Positions 8,389 through 17,067 are shown, counted from the stretch's first letter. The stretch is 37,792 nt of DNA from Pseudomonadota bacterium (GCA_018971625.1 JAGXAJ010000041.1:1-37792), one strand, 5' to 3'. The notes: generated by a model from the sequence alone, not told the origin. Numbers and translations: made by a program.

Positions 8389-8934
8389 ATGATGCGGCAG
8401 TTTATTTCATGCGGTCTGGCACTTGGCCTTTTTGCGCTATTGCCGCTTTCCAAAGCCGCAGCCGACGATTTGCCGGTTCGCAAGGCGGGTCTGTGGGAAA
8501 TGAAGGTGATGCGCGCCGGCTCGCCGATGCCCGAGATGACCATGCAGCATTGTACCGACGAGACCACCGACAAGGAGATGAGCACCGCGTTCTCGCCGAT
8601 GAGCAAGGAGATCTGCTCGAAGAAGGATATCCGGAAAACCGCGACCGGCTTTGTCAGCGATTCCGTGTGTGGCATCGCTGGCGTGTCGATCACGTCTCAT
8701 TCCGAAATCGTCGGCGACTTCAATTCCGCTTATACCGTCAAGACCACGGCCCACAGTGAAAGCGGTCCGGCGGCCATGAAGGGAGATCATGTCACGACGA
8801 TCGAGGCAAAATGGCTTGGCGCCTGCAAGCCCGATCAGAAGCCCGGCGACATCATGATGCCCAGCGGACTGAAGATGAATATCCACGACATGGACAAGCT
8901 GAAGGCGTTCCTGCCCAAGCCGGCGGCGAAGTAG
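8389..8934 (+). CDS. DUF3617 domain periplasmic protein
   Basis: 181-aa exported protein. Signal peptide (LALGLFALLPLSKAAA, cleavage near AAA-DDL) precedes the segment RKAGLWEMKVMRAGSPMPEM; the KAGLWEM phrase soon after the mature N-terminus is typical of DUF3617. Cysteines occur in MQHCTDET, EICSKKD, DSVCGIAG and GACKPDQ. GGAGG at 8376-8380 gives a good ribosome binding site. Function is unknown for the family. It converges with the histidine kinase gene, whose stop lies 11 nt away. Confidence 0.82.
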   Translation: MMRQFISCGLALGLFALLPLSKAAADDLPVRKAGLWEMKVMRAGSPMPEMTMQHCTDETTDKEMSTAFSPMSKEICSKKDIRKTATGFVSDSVCGIAGVSITSHSEIVGDFNSAYTVKTTAHSESGPAAMKGDHVTTIEAKWLGACKPDQKPGDIMMPSGLKMNIHDMDKLKAFLPKPAAK

Positions 8935-8945
8935 CGGCAGACTTT

Positions 8946-10334
8946 CTAAACCGGTATCCGCACCGTCGCGCGAAGCCCGCCTTGCGGGCTTTCGCCGAGC
9001 AGGATGTCGCCGCCATGCGCGCGCGCAATGTCGCGCGCGATCGCGAGCCCAAGACCCGTGCCGCCCTCGTCCTGGTTGCGGGCGTCGTCCAGCCGCAGGA
9101 ACGGCTTGAATACTTCCTCGCGCATATCGGGCGGAATGCCTGGGCCGTCGTCGTCGATCGTCACGGTCAAATAGCGGTGATCGCGGTGGCCGGTGATGGC
9201 GATTGCGTTGGCGTGCTTCGCCGCATTCGACACGAGATTGCCGAGGCAGCGTTTGAACGAGGCCGGTTTCACCGTGACCACGGGGAGTCCGTGGAATTGC
9301 ACGGTCGCGCTGTGGCCGTTGCGCTCGGCGTCGCTGCGCAAATCTTCCAGCGATTGGGTCATGTCGGTCGGTTGCGCCTGTTCGCCGCCGTCGCCGCGGG
9401 CGAAGGCCAGATACGCCTCCAGCATGCCTGACATTTCGTCGACGTCCTTGCGCATGCCTTCCAGTTCGGGGCTGTCGCCGATCAGCGCCAGTTCGAGCTT
9501 GAAGCGGGTCAGGATGGTGCGCAGATCGTGCGAGACCCCGGCCAGCATGGCGGTGCGCTGCTCCAGCGAGCGCTCGATGCGGGATTTCATCTCGAGGAAG
9601 GCTTGCGAGGCGCGCCGCACCTCGCGTGCGCCTCGCGGCCGGAAGTTCGGCGCCTCCCGGCCCATGCCGAAGCTTTCGGCGGCATCCGCCAGCCGCAGGA
9701 TCGGCCTGATCTGGTTGCGCAGGAATAGCACCGCGACGATCAGCAGGATTGACGAGGTGCCGACCATCCAGAACAGGAAGATCTCCGAATTGGAGGCATA
9801 GGCCGCGCTGCGCTGGGCGAAGATCCGCATGACCGCGTCCGCAAGCTGGATGCGGATTTCGACCAGGCTGGAATTGCCGACGGTATCGATCCAGAATGGC
9901 CGGCCAATCTGGCGGCCGATCTGCACTGAGAGCGACTGGTCGAGCAACGAGAAAAACGGCTTCGGACCGGGCGGCGGCATGTCGCCGACGGGCAGGAAGT
10001 CGACCACCAGATTAAGCCGCTGCTGGGCGATGCGCCTCAACTGTGCCCGGTCCTTGTCCTGTGGATAGCCGTTATAGACGTCGATCAGGCCGGCGATGTC
10101 CTGCACCACGGATGCCGAGAGCCGTCGCGTCACGGTGTTCCAGTGGCGCTCCATGAATACGAACGCCACCACTGACTGCAGCACCACCATCGGCACGATC
10201 ATGATCAATAGCGCGCGGGCATAGAGTCCGGTCGGCATCCAGCCCTTGAACGCATTGCCCATCCAGCCATTGGCCGCGGAAACGCGCCGGGAGGCGGTGC
10301 GAATCAGCGTAAGGCCGGTGTCGAGCGTACTCAT
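8946..10334 (-). CDS. Membrane sensor histidine kinase, EnvZ-like
   Basis: 462-aa inner-membrane kinase. Order: TM1 about 40-61, a periplasmic loop of about 125 residues, TM2 about 186-205, HAMP, dimerisation/phosphoacceptor helix with His269 in GVSHDLRTILTRF, N box NLVSNAAKHA (366-375), G1 box DDDGPGI (394-400) and G2 box GTGLGL (425-430). The residue after HDLRT is Ile where Pro is usual; I believe this is common in close homologues. It follows its response regulator by 39 nt in the same operon and should phosphorylate it. The signal is unknown. Confidence 0.94.
   Translation of the reverse strand: MSTLDTGLTLIRTASRRVSAANGWMGNAFKGWMPTGLYARALLIMIVPMVVLQSVVAFVFMERHWNTVTRRLSASVVQDIAGLIDVYNGYPQDKDRAQLRRIAQQRLNLVVDFLPVGDMPPPGPKPFFSLLDQSLSVQIGRQIGRPFWIDTVGNSSLVEIRIQLADAVMRIFAQRSAAYASNSEIFLFWMVGTSSILLIVAVLFLRNQIRPILRLADAAESFGMGREAPNFRPRGAREVRRASQAFLEMKSRIERSLEQRTAMLAGVSHDLRTILTRFKLELALIGDSPELEGMRKDVDEMSGMLEAYLAFARGDGGEQAQPTDMTQSLEDLRSDAERNGHSATVQFHGLPVVTVKPASFKRCLGNLVSNAAKHANAIAITGHRDHRYLTVTIDDDGPGIPPDMREEVFKPFLRLDDARNQDEGGTGLGLAIARDIARAHGGDILLGESPQGGLRATVRIPV
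8973..8991 (+). terminator. Possible terminator hairpin for the DUF3617 gene, inside the kinase 3' end
   Basis: AAGCCCGC (8973-8980), loop CTT, GCGGGCTT (8984-8991): a perfect 8-bp stem 38 nt past the DUF3617 stop. Only two or three T residues follow, so termination is uncertain; it also lies within the last codons of the convergent kinase gene. Confidence 0.3.
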
Positions 10335-10373
10335 TGCAGCAGATTCCCTGGCGCCGATTTCACTGCGACGGGC

Positions 10374-11099
10374 TCAAGGCGATGCGACCAGGCGATAGCC
10401 GACGCCGCGCACTGCCTGCAGGAATAACGGGCTCGCCGGATCGCGCTCGATCTTGCGTCTGAGACGGTTGATCTGCACGTCGACCGCGCGCTCGTTGGCT
10501 GAGCCGTCGCCGCCGGTCAGCGCGCCGCGCGGCACGGTTTCGCCGGGCGTCGATGCAAGGATGCGCAGCATATCGCGCTCGCGGTCGGTGAGGTGGATGA
10601 TTTCATCGCCCTGACGCAGTTCGCCGCGCTCCAGATGAAAGATGTAGGGTCCGAACCCGACCGACTCGAGCATCTCCACCGGCGGCGGCGCGGTGCGCTT
10701 GAGGATGTTGCCGATGCGCAGCGACAATTCGCGCGGCTCGAAGGGCTTGGCCACATAATCGTCGGCGCCGATCTGCAGTCCTTCGATCCGGCTCTCCGCC
10801 TCATGACGCGCCGTCAGCATGATGATCGGCACCGAGGACGAGGCGCGGATAAAGCGGGCAAGATCGAAGCCGGTTTCGCCCGGCATCATGACGTCGAGGA
10901 TCAGCATGTCGAAATGCAGGCCGAGCAGTTTGGCGCGGGCGTCCTTGGCACTCATCGCGGTGGTGACGCGGTAACCCTCGCCGCACAGAAACCGCGACAG
11001 CAGATCGCGTATGCGGCGGTCGTCATCGACCAGCAACAAATGCGGCGCGTCATCGGCCGGTCGCGGCGTTGCCTGAACGCGGGTTGCAGCCGGTGCCAC
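10374..11099 (-). CDS. OmpR-family response regulator (PetR-like)
   Basis: 241-aa DNA-binding regulator. Receiver domain about 20-135: acidic pocket VDDD (25-27), phosphoacceptor Asp69 in LILDVMMPG, Thr96 and Lys118 (VAKPF). The C-terminal winged helix has RAVDVQINRLRRKIE and QAVRGVGYRL. The GTG start at 11099 is supported by AAAGGAA within the end of the marR gene, 6 nt upstream. The gene order MarR regulator - OmpR regulator resembles petP-petR of Rhodobacter capsulatus, which affect the cytochrome bc1 genes; this similarity is by arrangement and family, so I give no symbol. Confidence 0.93.
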   Translation of the reverse strand: MAPAATRVQATPRPADDAPHLLLVDDDRRIRDLLSRFLCGEGYRVTTAMSAKDARAKLLGLHFDMLILDVMMPGETGFDLARFIRASSSVPIIMLTARHEAESRIEGLQIGADDYVAKPFEPRELSLRIGNILKRTAPPPVEMLESVGFGPYIFHLERGELRQGDEIIHLTDRERDMLRILASTPGETVPRGALTGGDGSANERAVDVQINRLRRKIERDPASPLFLQAVRGVGYRLVASP

Positions 11100-11102
11100 G
11101 GT

Positions 11103-11654
11103 TTATTCCTTTGCCTTTGCGGTCGCGCCGCTCGCCAGGATCGTCTGCAGCACCTTGTCGGGATCGTCGCGATCGATCATGGCGCGCAGGAATTGGTGGA
11201 CCGCATCCATGCCGGCCGGGCTGATGTCGCGCAGCGCACGGTTGATCCGGTCGGTCTGTAACCCGGCGAGTTTCGCCACCAGCGTCTCGCCCTTGGCGGT
11301 GGCGAAAAGCAGGCGCTGCCGCCGGTCGTTGTTGCCGGTCCGCTGCACGATGTAGCCTTCCTCGAGCAATTGTTTGAGCACTCGTCCCAGCGATTGCTTG
11401 GTAATGCGCAGCACGTCCAGCAGGTCTGCCACCTTCAGGCCGGGATAACGATGGACGAAATGCAGCACCCGGTGATGCGCTCGGCCGAAACCGAACGCCT
11501 CGAGTTCATTGTCGGCATCGCCGACGAAATCCCGGTAAGCGAAGAACAACAGCTCGATGATGTCCCAGCGCAAATCGCTGGACCGGGGCTGCGCGCGGTC
11601 AGGCGCCCGCACATCAGCTCCCGGAGCCGGGTTCGAGAAATTTATGTCAGTCAT
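11103..11654 (-). CDS. MarR-family transcriptional regulator (PetP-like)
   Basis: 183-aa winged-helix regulator. The MarR fold is seen in FGFGRAHHRVLHFVHRYPG (helices before the wHTH), VADLLDVLRITKQSLGRVL (recognition helix) and GYIVQRTGNNDRRQRLLF, where the DRR of the wing is diagnostic. ATG 11654 is chosen; ATG 11693 would add 13 residues, and neither has a good ribosome binding site. It heads the operon with the response regulator (3 nt away) and kinase, and is divergent from ilvE across a 370-nt gap, so it may control itself and ilvE. The ligand is unknown. Confidence 0.9.
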   Translation of the reverse strand: MTDINFSNPAPGADVRAPDRAQPRSSDLRWDIIELLFFAYRDFVGDADNELEAFGFGRAHHRVLHFVHRYPGLKVADLLDVLRITKQSLGRVLKQLLEEGYIVQRTGNNDRRQRLLFATAKGETLVAKLAGLQTDRINRALRDISPAGMDAVHQFLRAMIDRDDPDKVLQTILASGATAKAKE

Positions 11655-12026
11655 GTTGACGTATCTTGGGTTCAATGTTACAAAACCGTTCATCGCGACG
11701 AAACATTAAATCGTTCGGAGCGGCGGATACGCTGCGAGCCGCCCGAGGAAAGGGGCCGGAGAAGGCCGAAGGAAAACCAGGCTCTGGCGGCGACGGCCGC
11801 GGAATCGTTTACCCCTGAGATTGGCGAGCGGCATTTCGGCAAACATACTGGACTTCCGCCGTCCGCAAAAGCATGTCCAGGACGAAAACTGGCCTTCAGG
11901 CCGGTGCAGGAGGGCCAAGAATAAAATAACAAGAATAACCGGGCTGGTAGCAAGACTAACAGTCAGGCTGCTAACAGCCGCATCATGGCGCAAAGTGCCG
12001 AAATGCGGCAACCGGGGAGAGAACTC
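11655..12026. other. Divergent promoter region between marR and ilvE
   Basis: No gene seen. The segment is AT-richer near 11655-11715 and 11920-11960, where promoters are likely. I found no clear dyad that would serve as a MarR operator. A GGGGAGAG ribosome binding site for ilvE lies at 12014-12021. Confidence 0.5.
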
Positions 12027-13196
12027 ATGGGAGCTTCGCTAGACAAATCTGCCCAGGCCCGGACGGACAGGTCGGCGCCGGACATCGCGCCGGCTCCGAC
12101 AATGGGAAGCAACGCCATGAGCTTGAAATTCGATATCCGGCCTGCGGCCAACCCGACCTCCGACAAGGACCGTGCGGCAAAGCTTGTCGATCCCGGTTTT
12201 GGCCGGGTCTTCACCGATCACATGGCTATCGTCCGCTACAGCCACGCAAAAGGCTGGCACGATGCGCGCGTCGAGTCTCGCGCCAATTTCCCGCTCGATC
12301 CGGCGCTGGCGGTGCTGCACTACGCGCAGGAGATTTTCGAAGGTCTTAAAGCCTACAAGCGCGACGACGGCGGCGTGAACCTGTTCCGTCCCGACGCCAA
12401 CGCGAAGCGCTTCCAGAACTCGGCCGAGCGCATGGCGATGGCGCCGCTGCCGGAGCCCGTGTTCATCGATGCGGTCGAGCAACTCGTGCGCATCGATCGC
12501 GGCTGGATCCCGGGCGGCGAGGGCAGCCTCTATCTGCGGCCGTTCATGATCGCGAGCGAGGTCTTCCTCGGCGTCAAGCCGTCGTCGGAATACATCTTCG
12601 CCGTCATTGCCTCGCCGGTCGGCTCCTATTTCAAGGGCGGCCCGGCACCGGTCTCGATCTGGGTGTCGGAGAACTACACGCGCGCGGCGGTCGGCGGCAC
12701 CGGCGCGGTCAAATGCGGGGGAAACTATGCCGCGAGCCTGCGCGCGCAGGCGGAGGCGATCGACCACGGCTGCGACCAGGTGGTGTTCCTTGACGCGGTC
12801 GAGCGCCGCTACGTCGAGGAACTTGGCGGCATGAATATCTTCTTCGTGTTCGATGACGGTTCGCTGTCGACCCCGCCGCTGGGCACGATTCTGCCGGGGA
12901 TTACCCGGGATTCGATCATGGCGCTGGCCAGGGATTCCGGCACGCGCGTGCGCGAAGAGCCTTACACGATCGATCAGTGGCGCGCGGATGCGGCCAGTGG
13001 CAAGCTGAAAGAGGCGTTTGCCTGCGGCACGGCGGCGGTGATCTCGCCGATCGGCAAGGTGTGTTCCGCGAGCGGCGATTTCACGATCAGCAGCGGCACG
13101 GCCGGACCCGTTGCAACGGGGATGCGCAAGCAACTGGTCGACATCCAGTACGGTCGCACCAACGATCCGCATAACTGGATCCGAAAGGTGTTTTGA
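12027..13196 (+). CDS. ilvE: IlvE, branched-chain amino acid aminotransferase (group II type)
   Basis: PLP enzyme interconverting Val, Leu and Ile with their 2-oxo acids. The PLP lysine is in GGTGAVKCGGNYAASL (Lys229 from this start), and EELGGMNIFFVF, LPGITRDSIMALA and EAFACGTAAVISPIG are all class IV aminotransferase motifs of the BCAT-II clade. ATG 12027 has GGGGAGAG at good spacing and gives 389 aa; homology only begins near ATG 12117 (MSLKFDIRPAANP, 359 aa), so the first 30 residues may be untranslated. Divergent from the MarR operon. It ends 60 nt before a dispersed palindromic repeat. Confidence 0.93.
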   Translation: MGASLDKSAQARTDRSAPDIAPAPTMGSNAMSLKFDIRPAANPTSDKDRAAKLVDPGFGRVFTDHMAIVRYSHAKGWHDARVESRANFPLDPALAVLHYAQEIFEGLKAYKRDDGGVNLFRPDANAKRFQNSAERMAMAPLPEPVFIDAVEQLVRIDRGWIPGGEGSLYLRPFMIASEVFLGVKPSSEYIFAVIASPVGSYFKGGPAPVSIWVSENYTRAAVGGTGAVKCGGNYAASLRAQAEAIDHGCDQVVFLDAVERRYVEELGGMNIFFVFDDGSLSTPPLGTILPGITRDSIMALARDSGTRVREEPYTIDQWRADAASGKLKEAFACGTAAVISPIGKVCSASGDFTISSGTAGPVATGMRKQLVDIQYGRTNDPHNWIRKVF

Positions 13197-13256
13197 TCGG
13201 CCGCTGCGATGACGCTGCGCAAAGCCTTGCCAATTGCAAAGCCTTTGCCAATTTTT

Positions 13257-13340
13257 CGTCATGCCCGATTCGAGTCGGGCCTCTACGTCTGTGCCGTGAG
13301 TAAAGCGTGGAATGGCTGGGGCAAACCCAGCCACCGCGAG
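13257..13340 (+). repeat. Dispersed palindromic repeat, copy 1 (diverged)
   Basis: Aligns by eye with the copies at 15276, 17068 and 31908: CGTCATGCCCG, a short spacer, CGGGC, then a CTACGTCT arm, a variable middle and GCGTGGAATGGCTGGGGCA followed by CCCAGCCA. Both halves can fold on themselves (GCCCGA 13263-13268 with TCGGGC 13275-13280; TGGCTGGG with CCCAGCCA). No coding potential. It sits just after the ilvE stop and might act as a transcription-terminating or mRNA-protecting structure. Confidence 0.65.
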
Positions 13341-13708
13341 TCCAAATGATGGCGCCATGGCAACGCTGAATATTAGATGTTGCGCCCTAAGCAAAAGCCA
13401 GATCGCGAAGTATTGCTCGTTCATTCAAATTCTAGAACGCTTTCCTCGCGAAGAGCTGAGGGTTCACTCACATTCTTGGTGTGAACGAGGTCGAGCGAAT
13501 CTTCGAATCGTAAAAGCCGTGTTGTTTCAGATTCAAAGCGTCAATTCCTCACTCGCGATCTTGCCCCTCTGGAGCTCGGTCCGGCCGTGCAGGTCCGTCG
13601 ATCCGGCAAGATTTGACCGCTAAAGCGCTTTCTTCGCGCGCGGGTGAAACCGCGGGTTGCCGCCGTGCGGCTCGGCTGATACCAACGCGCCCCAAGCGTA
13701 GTGAATCA
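13341..13708. other. Non-coding gap upstream of hisS
   Basis: No supported gene. The stretch 13370-13560 is AT-richer than its flanks and contains the short dyad TCACTCACATTCTTGGTGTGA-like pattern in part (TTCACTC / GGTGTGAAC), probably promoter DNA for hisS. The hisS frame is open back to 13613 but that extension has no start with a ribosome binding site. Confidence 0.45.
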
Positions 13709-15262
13709 ATGGCCGACAAACCCAAAAAACCGCAGAAATTGAGAGCCCGGCTGCCGCGTGGGTTGGAAGATCGCGGGCCTGCCGCGATATCCGCCACGCG
13801 CGCGATGACCGACAAGATTCGCGAGGTCTATGAGCGCTATGGCTTCGAGCCGGTGGAGACGCCTTCGTTCGAATATACCGATGCGCTCGGCAAGTTCCTG
13901 CCCGACCAGGACCGCCCGAACGAGGGCGTGTTCTCGTTCCAGGACGACGACGAGCAGTGGATTTCGCTGCGCTATGACCTGACCGCGCCGCTGGCGCGCT
14001 ATGTCGCCGAAAATTTCGACGCGCTGCCGAAGCCGTATCGCAGCTACCGCGCGGGTTATGTTTACCGCAATGAGAAGCCCGGTCCCGGCCGTTTTCGTCA
14101 GTTCATGCAGCTCGATGCTGATACGGTGGGAAGTGCTTCTCCCGCGGCCGATGCCGAAATGTGCATGATGGCGGCGGACGCCATGGAGGCGCTCGGCATT
14201 CCCCGCGGCAGCTATGTGGTGAAGGTGAACAACCGCAAGGTGCTTGATGGGGTGCTGGAGTCGATCGGCCTCGGCGGTGACGAGAATGCCGCGCGGCGCT
14301 TGATCGTGCTGCGTGCGATCGACAAGCTCGATCGGTTGGGGGTCGACGGCGTGCGGCAACTTCTTGGAGAAGGCCGCAAGGATGAAAGCGGAGATTTTAC
14401 CAAGGGTGCAGGATTAAACAGCGAAGACGCCACGCGCATTGTAAGCCGCATAAGTTCGGACCTTGCGGGCGATGTCGGCGCCGATGTTATGATCACCGGC
14501 ACTGCTGAAGGTAATGCTCTTCCAGCGGGACAAAGGGTGGAAACCGAAGGGATAGCAGAGTTATTTGAGATTCAAAAATTGGTCCGCGCATCGGGTTACG
14601 GGTCTGACCGAATCCGCATCGATCCTTCCGTCGTGCGCGGTCTCGAATATTACACCGGCGCGGTCTACGAAGTCGAACTGACGCTGGAGACGAAGGACGA
14701 GAAGGGCCGCCCCGTTCGCTTCGGCTCGGTCGGCGGCGGCGGACGGTACGACGGGCTGGTCTCGCGCTTCCGCGGTGAACCGGTGCCGGCGACCGGCTTC
14801 TCTATTGGCGTGTCGCGCTTGCAGGCCGCGCTCACCATGCTCGGCAAGATCGACACTACGCCGGAGTTCGGGCCGGTGGTGGTTACGGTGTTCGATCGCG
14901 ACCGCGTCGCCGATTATCAGAAGATGGTGACGGAGCTGCGCAATGCTCTTGTTGATCCGGCCAGACCGGATGGACCTCGCATCCGCGCCGAACTCTATCT
15001 CGGCAATCCCAAGAACATGGGCAATCAGCTCAAATATGCCGACCGGCGCAACTCGCCTTGCGTGATCATCCAGGGTTCAGAGGAGAAGGCGCGCGGTGAG
15101 GTGCAGATCAAGGATCTGATCGAGGGAGCGAAAGCCGCCGCTGCGATCGCCTCCAACCAGCAATGGCGAGAGACGCGTCCCGCGCAATTCTCCTGCGCCG
15201 AGGCAGAAATCGTCGCCAAGGTGCGCGAAGTGCTCGCGCGCCATGATGTAAAGTGGGCATAG
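13709..15262 (+). CDS. hisS: HisS, histidyl-tRNA synthetase
   Basis: 517-aa class II synthetase charging tRNA-His. Visible: [14 protein letters not shown] (about 89-102), motif 2 [20 protein letters not shown] (119-138), HisA-type [15 protein letters not shown], the motif [16 protein letters not shown] and motif 3 [12 protein letters not shown], then a C-terminal anticodon-binding domain. ATG 13709 starts [18 protein letters not shown]. The motif 2 loop has Gly and Pro where E. coli HisRS has Gln118 and Lys119. Codons for residues about 225-304 (14385-14620) include TTA, ATA, AGT and CAA rarely used in the neighbours, hinting at recombination within the gene. Confidence 0.95.
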   Translation: MADKPKKPQKLRARLPRGLEDRGPAAISATRAMTDKIREVYERYGFEPVETPSFEYTDALGKFLPDQDRPNEGVFSFQDDDEQWISLRYDLTAPLARYVAENFDALPKPYRSYRAGYVYRNEKPGPGRFRQFMQLDADTVGSASPAADAEMCMMAADAMEALGIPRGSYVVKVNNRKVLDGVLESIGLGGDENAARRLIVLRAIDKLDRLGVDGVRQLLGEGRKDESGDFTKGAGLNSEDATRIVSRISSDLAGDVGADVMITGTAEGNALPAGQRVETEGIAELFEIQKLVRASGYGSDRIRIDPSVVRGLEYYTGAVYEVELTLETKDEKGRPVRFGSVGGGGRYDGLVSRFRGEPVPATGFSIGVSRLQAALTMLGKIDTTPEFGPVVVTVFDRDRVADYQKMVTELRNALVDPARPDGPRIRAELYLGNPKNMGNQLKYADRRNSPCVIIQGSEEKARGEVQIKDLIEGAKAAAAIASNQQWRETRPAQFSCAEAEIVAKVREVLARHDVKWA

Positions 15263-15275
15263 CTATTCATTCCGG

Positions 15276-15370
15276 CGTCATGCCCGGCCTTGTGTCAGGC
15301 ATCCACGTCTTGTTTGATACCAGAAGTCGTGGATGGCCGAGGCGAGCGGAAGCGATGCCGTCCTTGCCGC
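15276..15370 (+). repeat. Dispersed palindromic repeat, copy 2
   Basis: CGTCATGCCCGGCCTTGTGT, GGCATCCACGTCTT, variable middle, AAGTCGTGGATGGCCGAG, then GCGAGCGGAAGCGATGCCGT. The CATCCACG(T) arm pairs with CGTGGATG. The last 20 nt are shared nearly exactly with the copy at 17068. Lies immediately after hisS. Confidence 0.75.
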
Positions 15371-15396
15371 TAACACGAAAAAAGCGAGGAGACGAA

Positions 15397-15590
15397 ATGC
15401 CTGAGATCACCGTGAGCATGGCCGCTGGCCGCACCGAAGAGAAGATCGGCATGATCCGCGACATCACGCAGGCGCTGGCGAAGAATCTCGATGCCGATGC
15501 GGTGGTGATCCAGATCAACAAGCGCCGCTGACCCACAAGATGAAAGGCGGCAAGACCTACGCCGAGCGGGCCGCTGCCGCGAAGAATTAA
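15397..15590 (+). pseudogene. 4-oxalocrotonate tautomerase family gene with a 1-nt frameshift
   Basis: MPEITVSMAAGRTEEKIGMI has the N-terminal Pro (after Met removal) used as catalytic base by this family of small tautomerases. The frame continues to VVIQIN and then stops early at TGA 15529-15531, giving 44 aa. Shifting by one base at about 15520, the downstream sequence reads APLTHKMKGGKTYAERAAAA-KN and stops at TAA 15588-15590, which is the expected family C-terminus. One base appears to be missing before AAGCG (family would have Glu there). Either a real loss-of-function mutation or a sequencing error. AGCGAGGAG at 15383 is a good ribosome binding site. Confidence 0.8.
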
Positions 15591-15640
15591 TTGTCCTGCC
15601 GTTCGCGCCGCGCGGGAACGGCACTGAAACAGGTCACACC

Positions 15641-16045
15641 ATGGATGCACGCGACGTTATCAAGGTCGGCACGAGCGCGGAACGCACGCTGATAGTGCGG
15701 ACCGAGCGCACGGTCGGGCATTTCGTTCCGCATATGCCGATGGTCTATGCCACGCCGATGATGATCCTGGAAATGGAGATGGCCGCGGCCGATGCGGTGA
15801 TGCCGCTGCTCGAGCCGGGCTGGGTCACCGTCGGCACCGAAGTCGATATCAAGCATCTCGCCGCCACTCCGGTCGGCGCCACCGTCCGCACCACCGCAAA
15901 GGTGATCGCGGTGGAGCGGCGCGTGATCCGGTTCGAGGTCGAGGCGTTCGATGAAAGGCGTCGCATCGGCGAAGGCCGCCATGCCCGCGGTCTCGTCAAT
16001 GTCGAAAGCTTTACCAGCGCGCTCGCGACGGGTGGTCGCAAGTAA
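15641..16045 (+). CDS. Hotdog-fold acyl-CoA thioesterase, FlK-like
   Basis: 134-aa single hotdog domain. Thr38 (YATPMM), Glu46 (LEMEMAA) and His72 (DIKHLAATPVG) have the same spacing as the catalytic Thr42, Glu50 and His76 of the fluoroacetyl-CoA thioesterase FlK. In proteobacteria this family is widespread and not linked to fluoroacetate, so the substrate is best left as a small acyl-CoA. It lies 50 nt after the broken tautomerase gene and is convergent with proC, with 11 nt between the stops. Confidence 0.85.
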   Translation: MDARDVIKVGTSAERTLIVRTERTVGHFVPHMPMVYATPMMILEMEMAAADAVMPLLEPGWVTVGTEVDIKHLAATPVGATVRTTAKVIAVERRVIRFEVEAFDERRRIGEGRHARGLVNVESFTSALATGGRK

Positions 16046-16056
16046 CGGCATTACAT

Positions 16057-16890
16057 TCACTTCGCCAATTCCTTTGACCGCTTGGTCGCGGCCGCGATTG
16101 CCCGGGTCATCAACGGTCGCATGCCGTCGGCGCCCATCAGCACTTCCAGCGCGGCGGCTGTGGTGCCGCCGGGCGAGGTGACGTTCTGCCGCAGCGTCGC
16201 CGAGGAGGTTTCCGAGCGGCGCAGCAATTCGCCGGAGCCCGCGACGGTCTCACGCGCCAGACGTGTCGCAAGTTCGGCGGGCAGTCCCGCCTCGACGCCG
16301 GCGCGCGCGAGCTCTTCCGCGAGCAGGAAAACATAGGCCGGTCCGGATCCGGACACGGCGGTCACCGCATCCATCAGCGTCTCGTCATCGATCCATTCGA
16401 CCGCGCCGGTTGCACGCAACAGCGCGTCGGCGACGGTGCGTTGCGCCGTGCTGACATTTTTGGCCGCGACCGCCACCGTGATGCCGCGGCCGATCGCGGC
16501 CGGTGTATTCGGCATCGCGCGCACCACCGCGCCGCCGCAGACTTCCGCGATCGAAGCAATGGTGGCGCCCGCCATGATCGACACCAGCAGCGTGGTGGGA
16601 CCGGTGATTGATTTAAGCGTCGCGCCGGCCTCGCGAAACGATTGTGGTTTGACCGCGACCACCAGCGTCTCGAGCGCGCCGATGTCGCTGGCCGCCGGAT
16701 TGAGACGAATGCCCCTGGCGGTCAGCGCGGCGATCTCCGGGGAAGGCGAGGGCTCAATCACGACAACGCGCTGCGCCTCCAGCCCGCCTGAGAGCCAGCC
16801 CGTCAACATCGCGCCGCCCATCTTCCCGGCGCCGGCAAGCGCGATGGTGCCGTTGAAGCTTTGCAGCGTGTTGGTGGATTGCGAAGACAT
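16057..16890 (-). CDS. proC: ProC, pyrroline-5-carboxylate reductase
   Basis: 277-aa enzyme reducing 1-pyrroline-5-carboxylate to proline with NAD(P)H. N-terminal Rossmann motif IALAGAGKMGGAMLTGWL, middle VRAMPNTPAAIGRGITV and the C-terminal signature DAVTAVSGSGPAYVFLLAEE / AGLPAELATRLARETVAG are all intact. ATG 16890 begins MSSQSTNTLQSFNG; an upstream extension of the frame is not supported. A GGGAG lies 10 nt before the ATG, rather far. The upstream neighbour is the YbjN gene across repeat-filled DNA. Confidence 0.94.
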   Translation of the reverse strand: MSSQSTNTLQSFNGTIALAGAGKMGGAMLTGWLSGGLEAQRVVVIEPSPSPEIAALTARGIRLNPAASDIGALETLVVAVKPQSFREAGATLKSITGPTTLLVSIMAGATIASIAEVCGGAVVRAMPNTPAAIGRGITVAVAAKNVSTAQRTVADALLRATGAVEWIDDETLMDAVTAVSGSGPAYVFLLAEELARAGVEAGLPAELATRLARETVAGSGELLRRSETSSATLRQNVTSPGGTTAAALEVLMGADGMRPLMTRAIAAATKRSKELAK

Positions 16891-17006
16891 ACAAACAATA
16901 CTCCCGTCGTCCCTGTGAACGTCGGGACCCATACCCCTGGCATTTCTAGTGAAACGCAGGATAGGCCACAAGCGCTCTGCCTAAACATCAGCGACACGGC
17001 GTATGG

Positions 17007-17028
17007 ATCCCGGCGCGGAGGCCGGGAT
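17007..17028. repeat. Short intergenic palindrome (ATCCCGGC hairpin)
   Basis: ATCCCGGC (17007-17014), loop GCGGAG, GCCGGGAT (17021-17028), followed by GACG. A perfect 8-bp stem of a REP-like type, distinct from the larger repeat that begins 40 nt later. No T tract. Confidence 0.6.
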
Positions 17029-17067
17029 GACGCTGAGTATTGGAAGCGGCGACGACCCCAATATGTC

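Noticed and set aside
12039..13424. 461-codon minus-strand frame opposite ilvE
   Set aside because: Antisense shadow; Arg/Ala/His-rich with no family match, while the plus strand is a clear aminotransferase.
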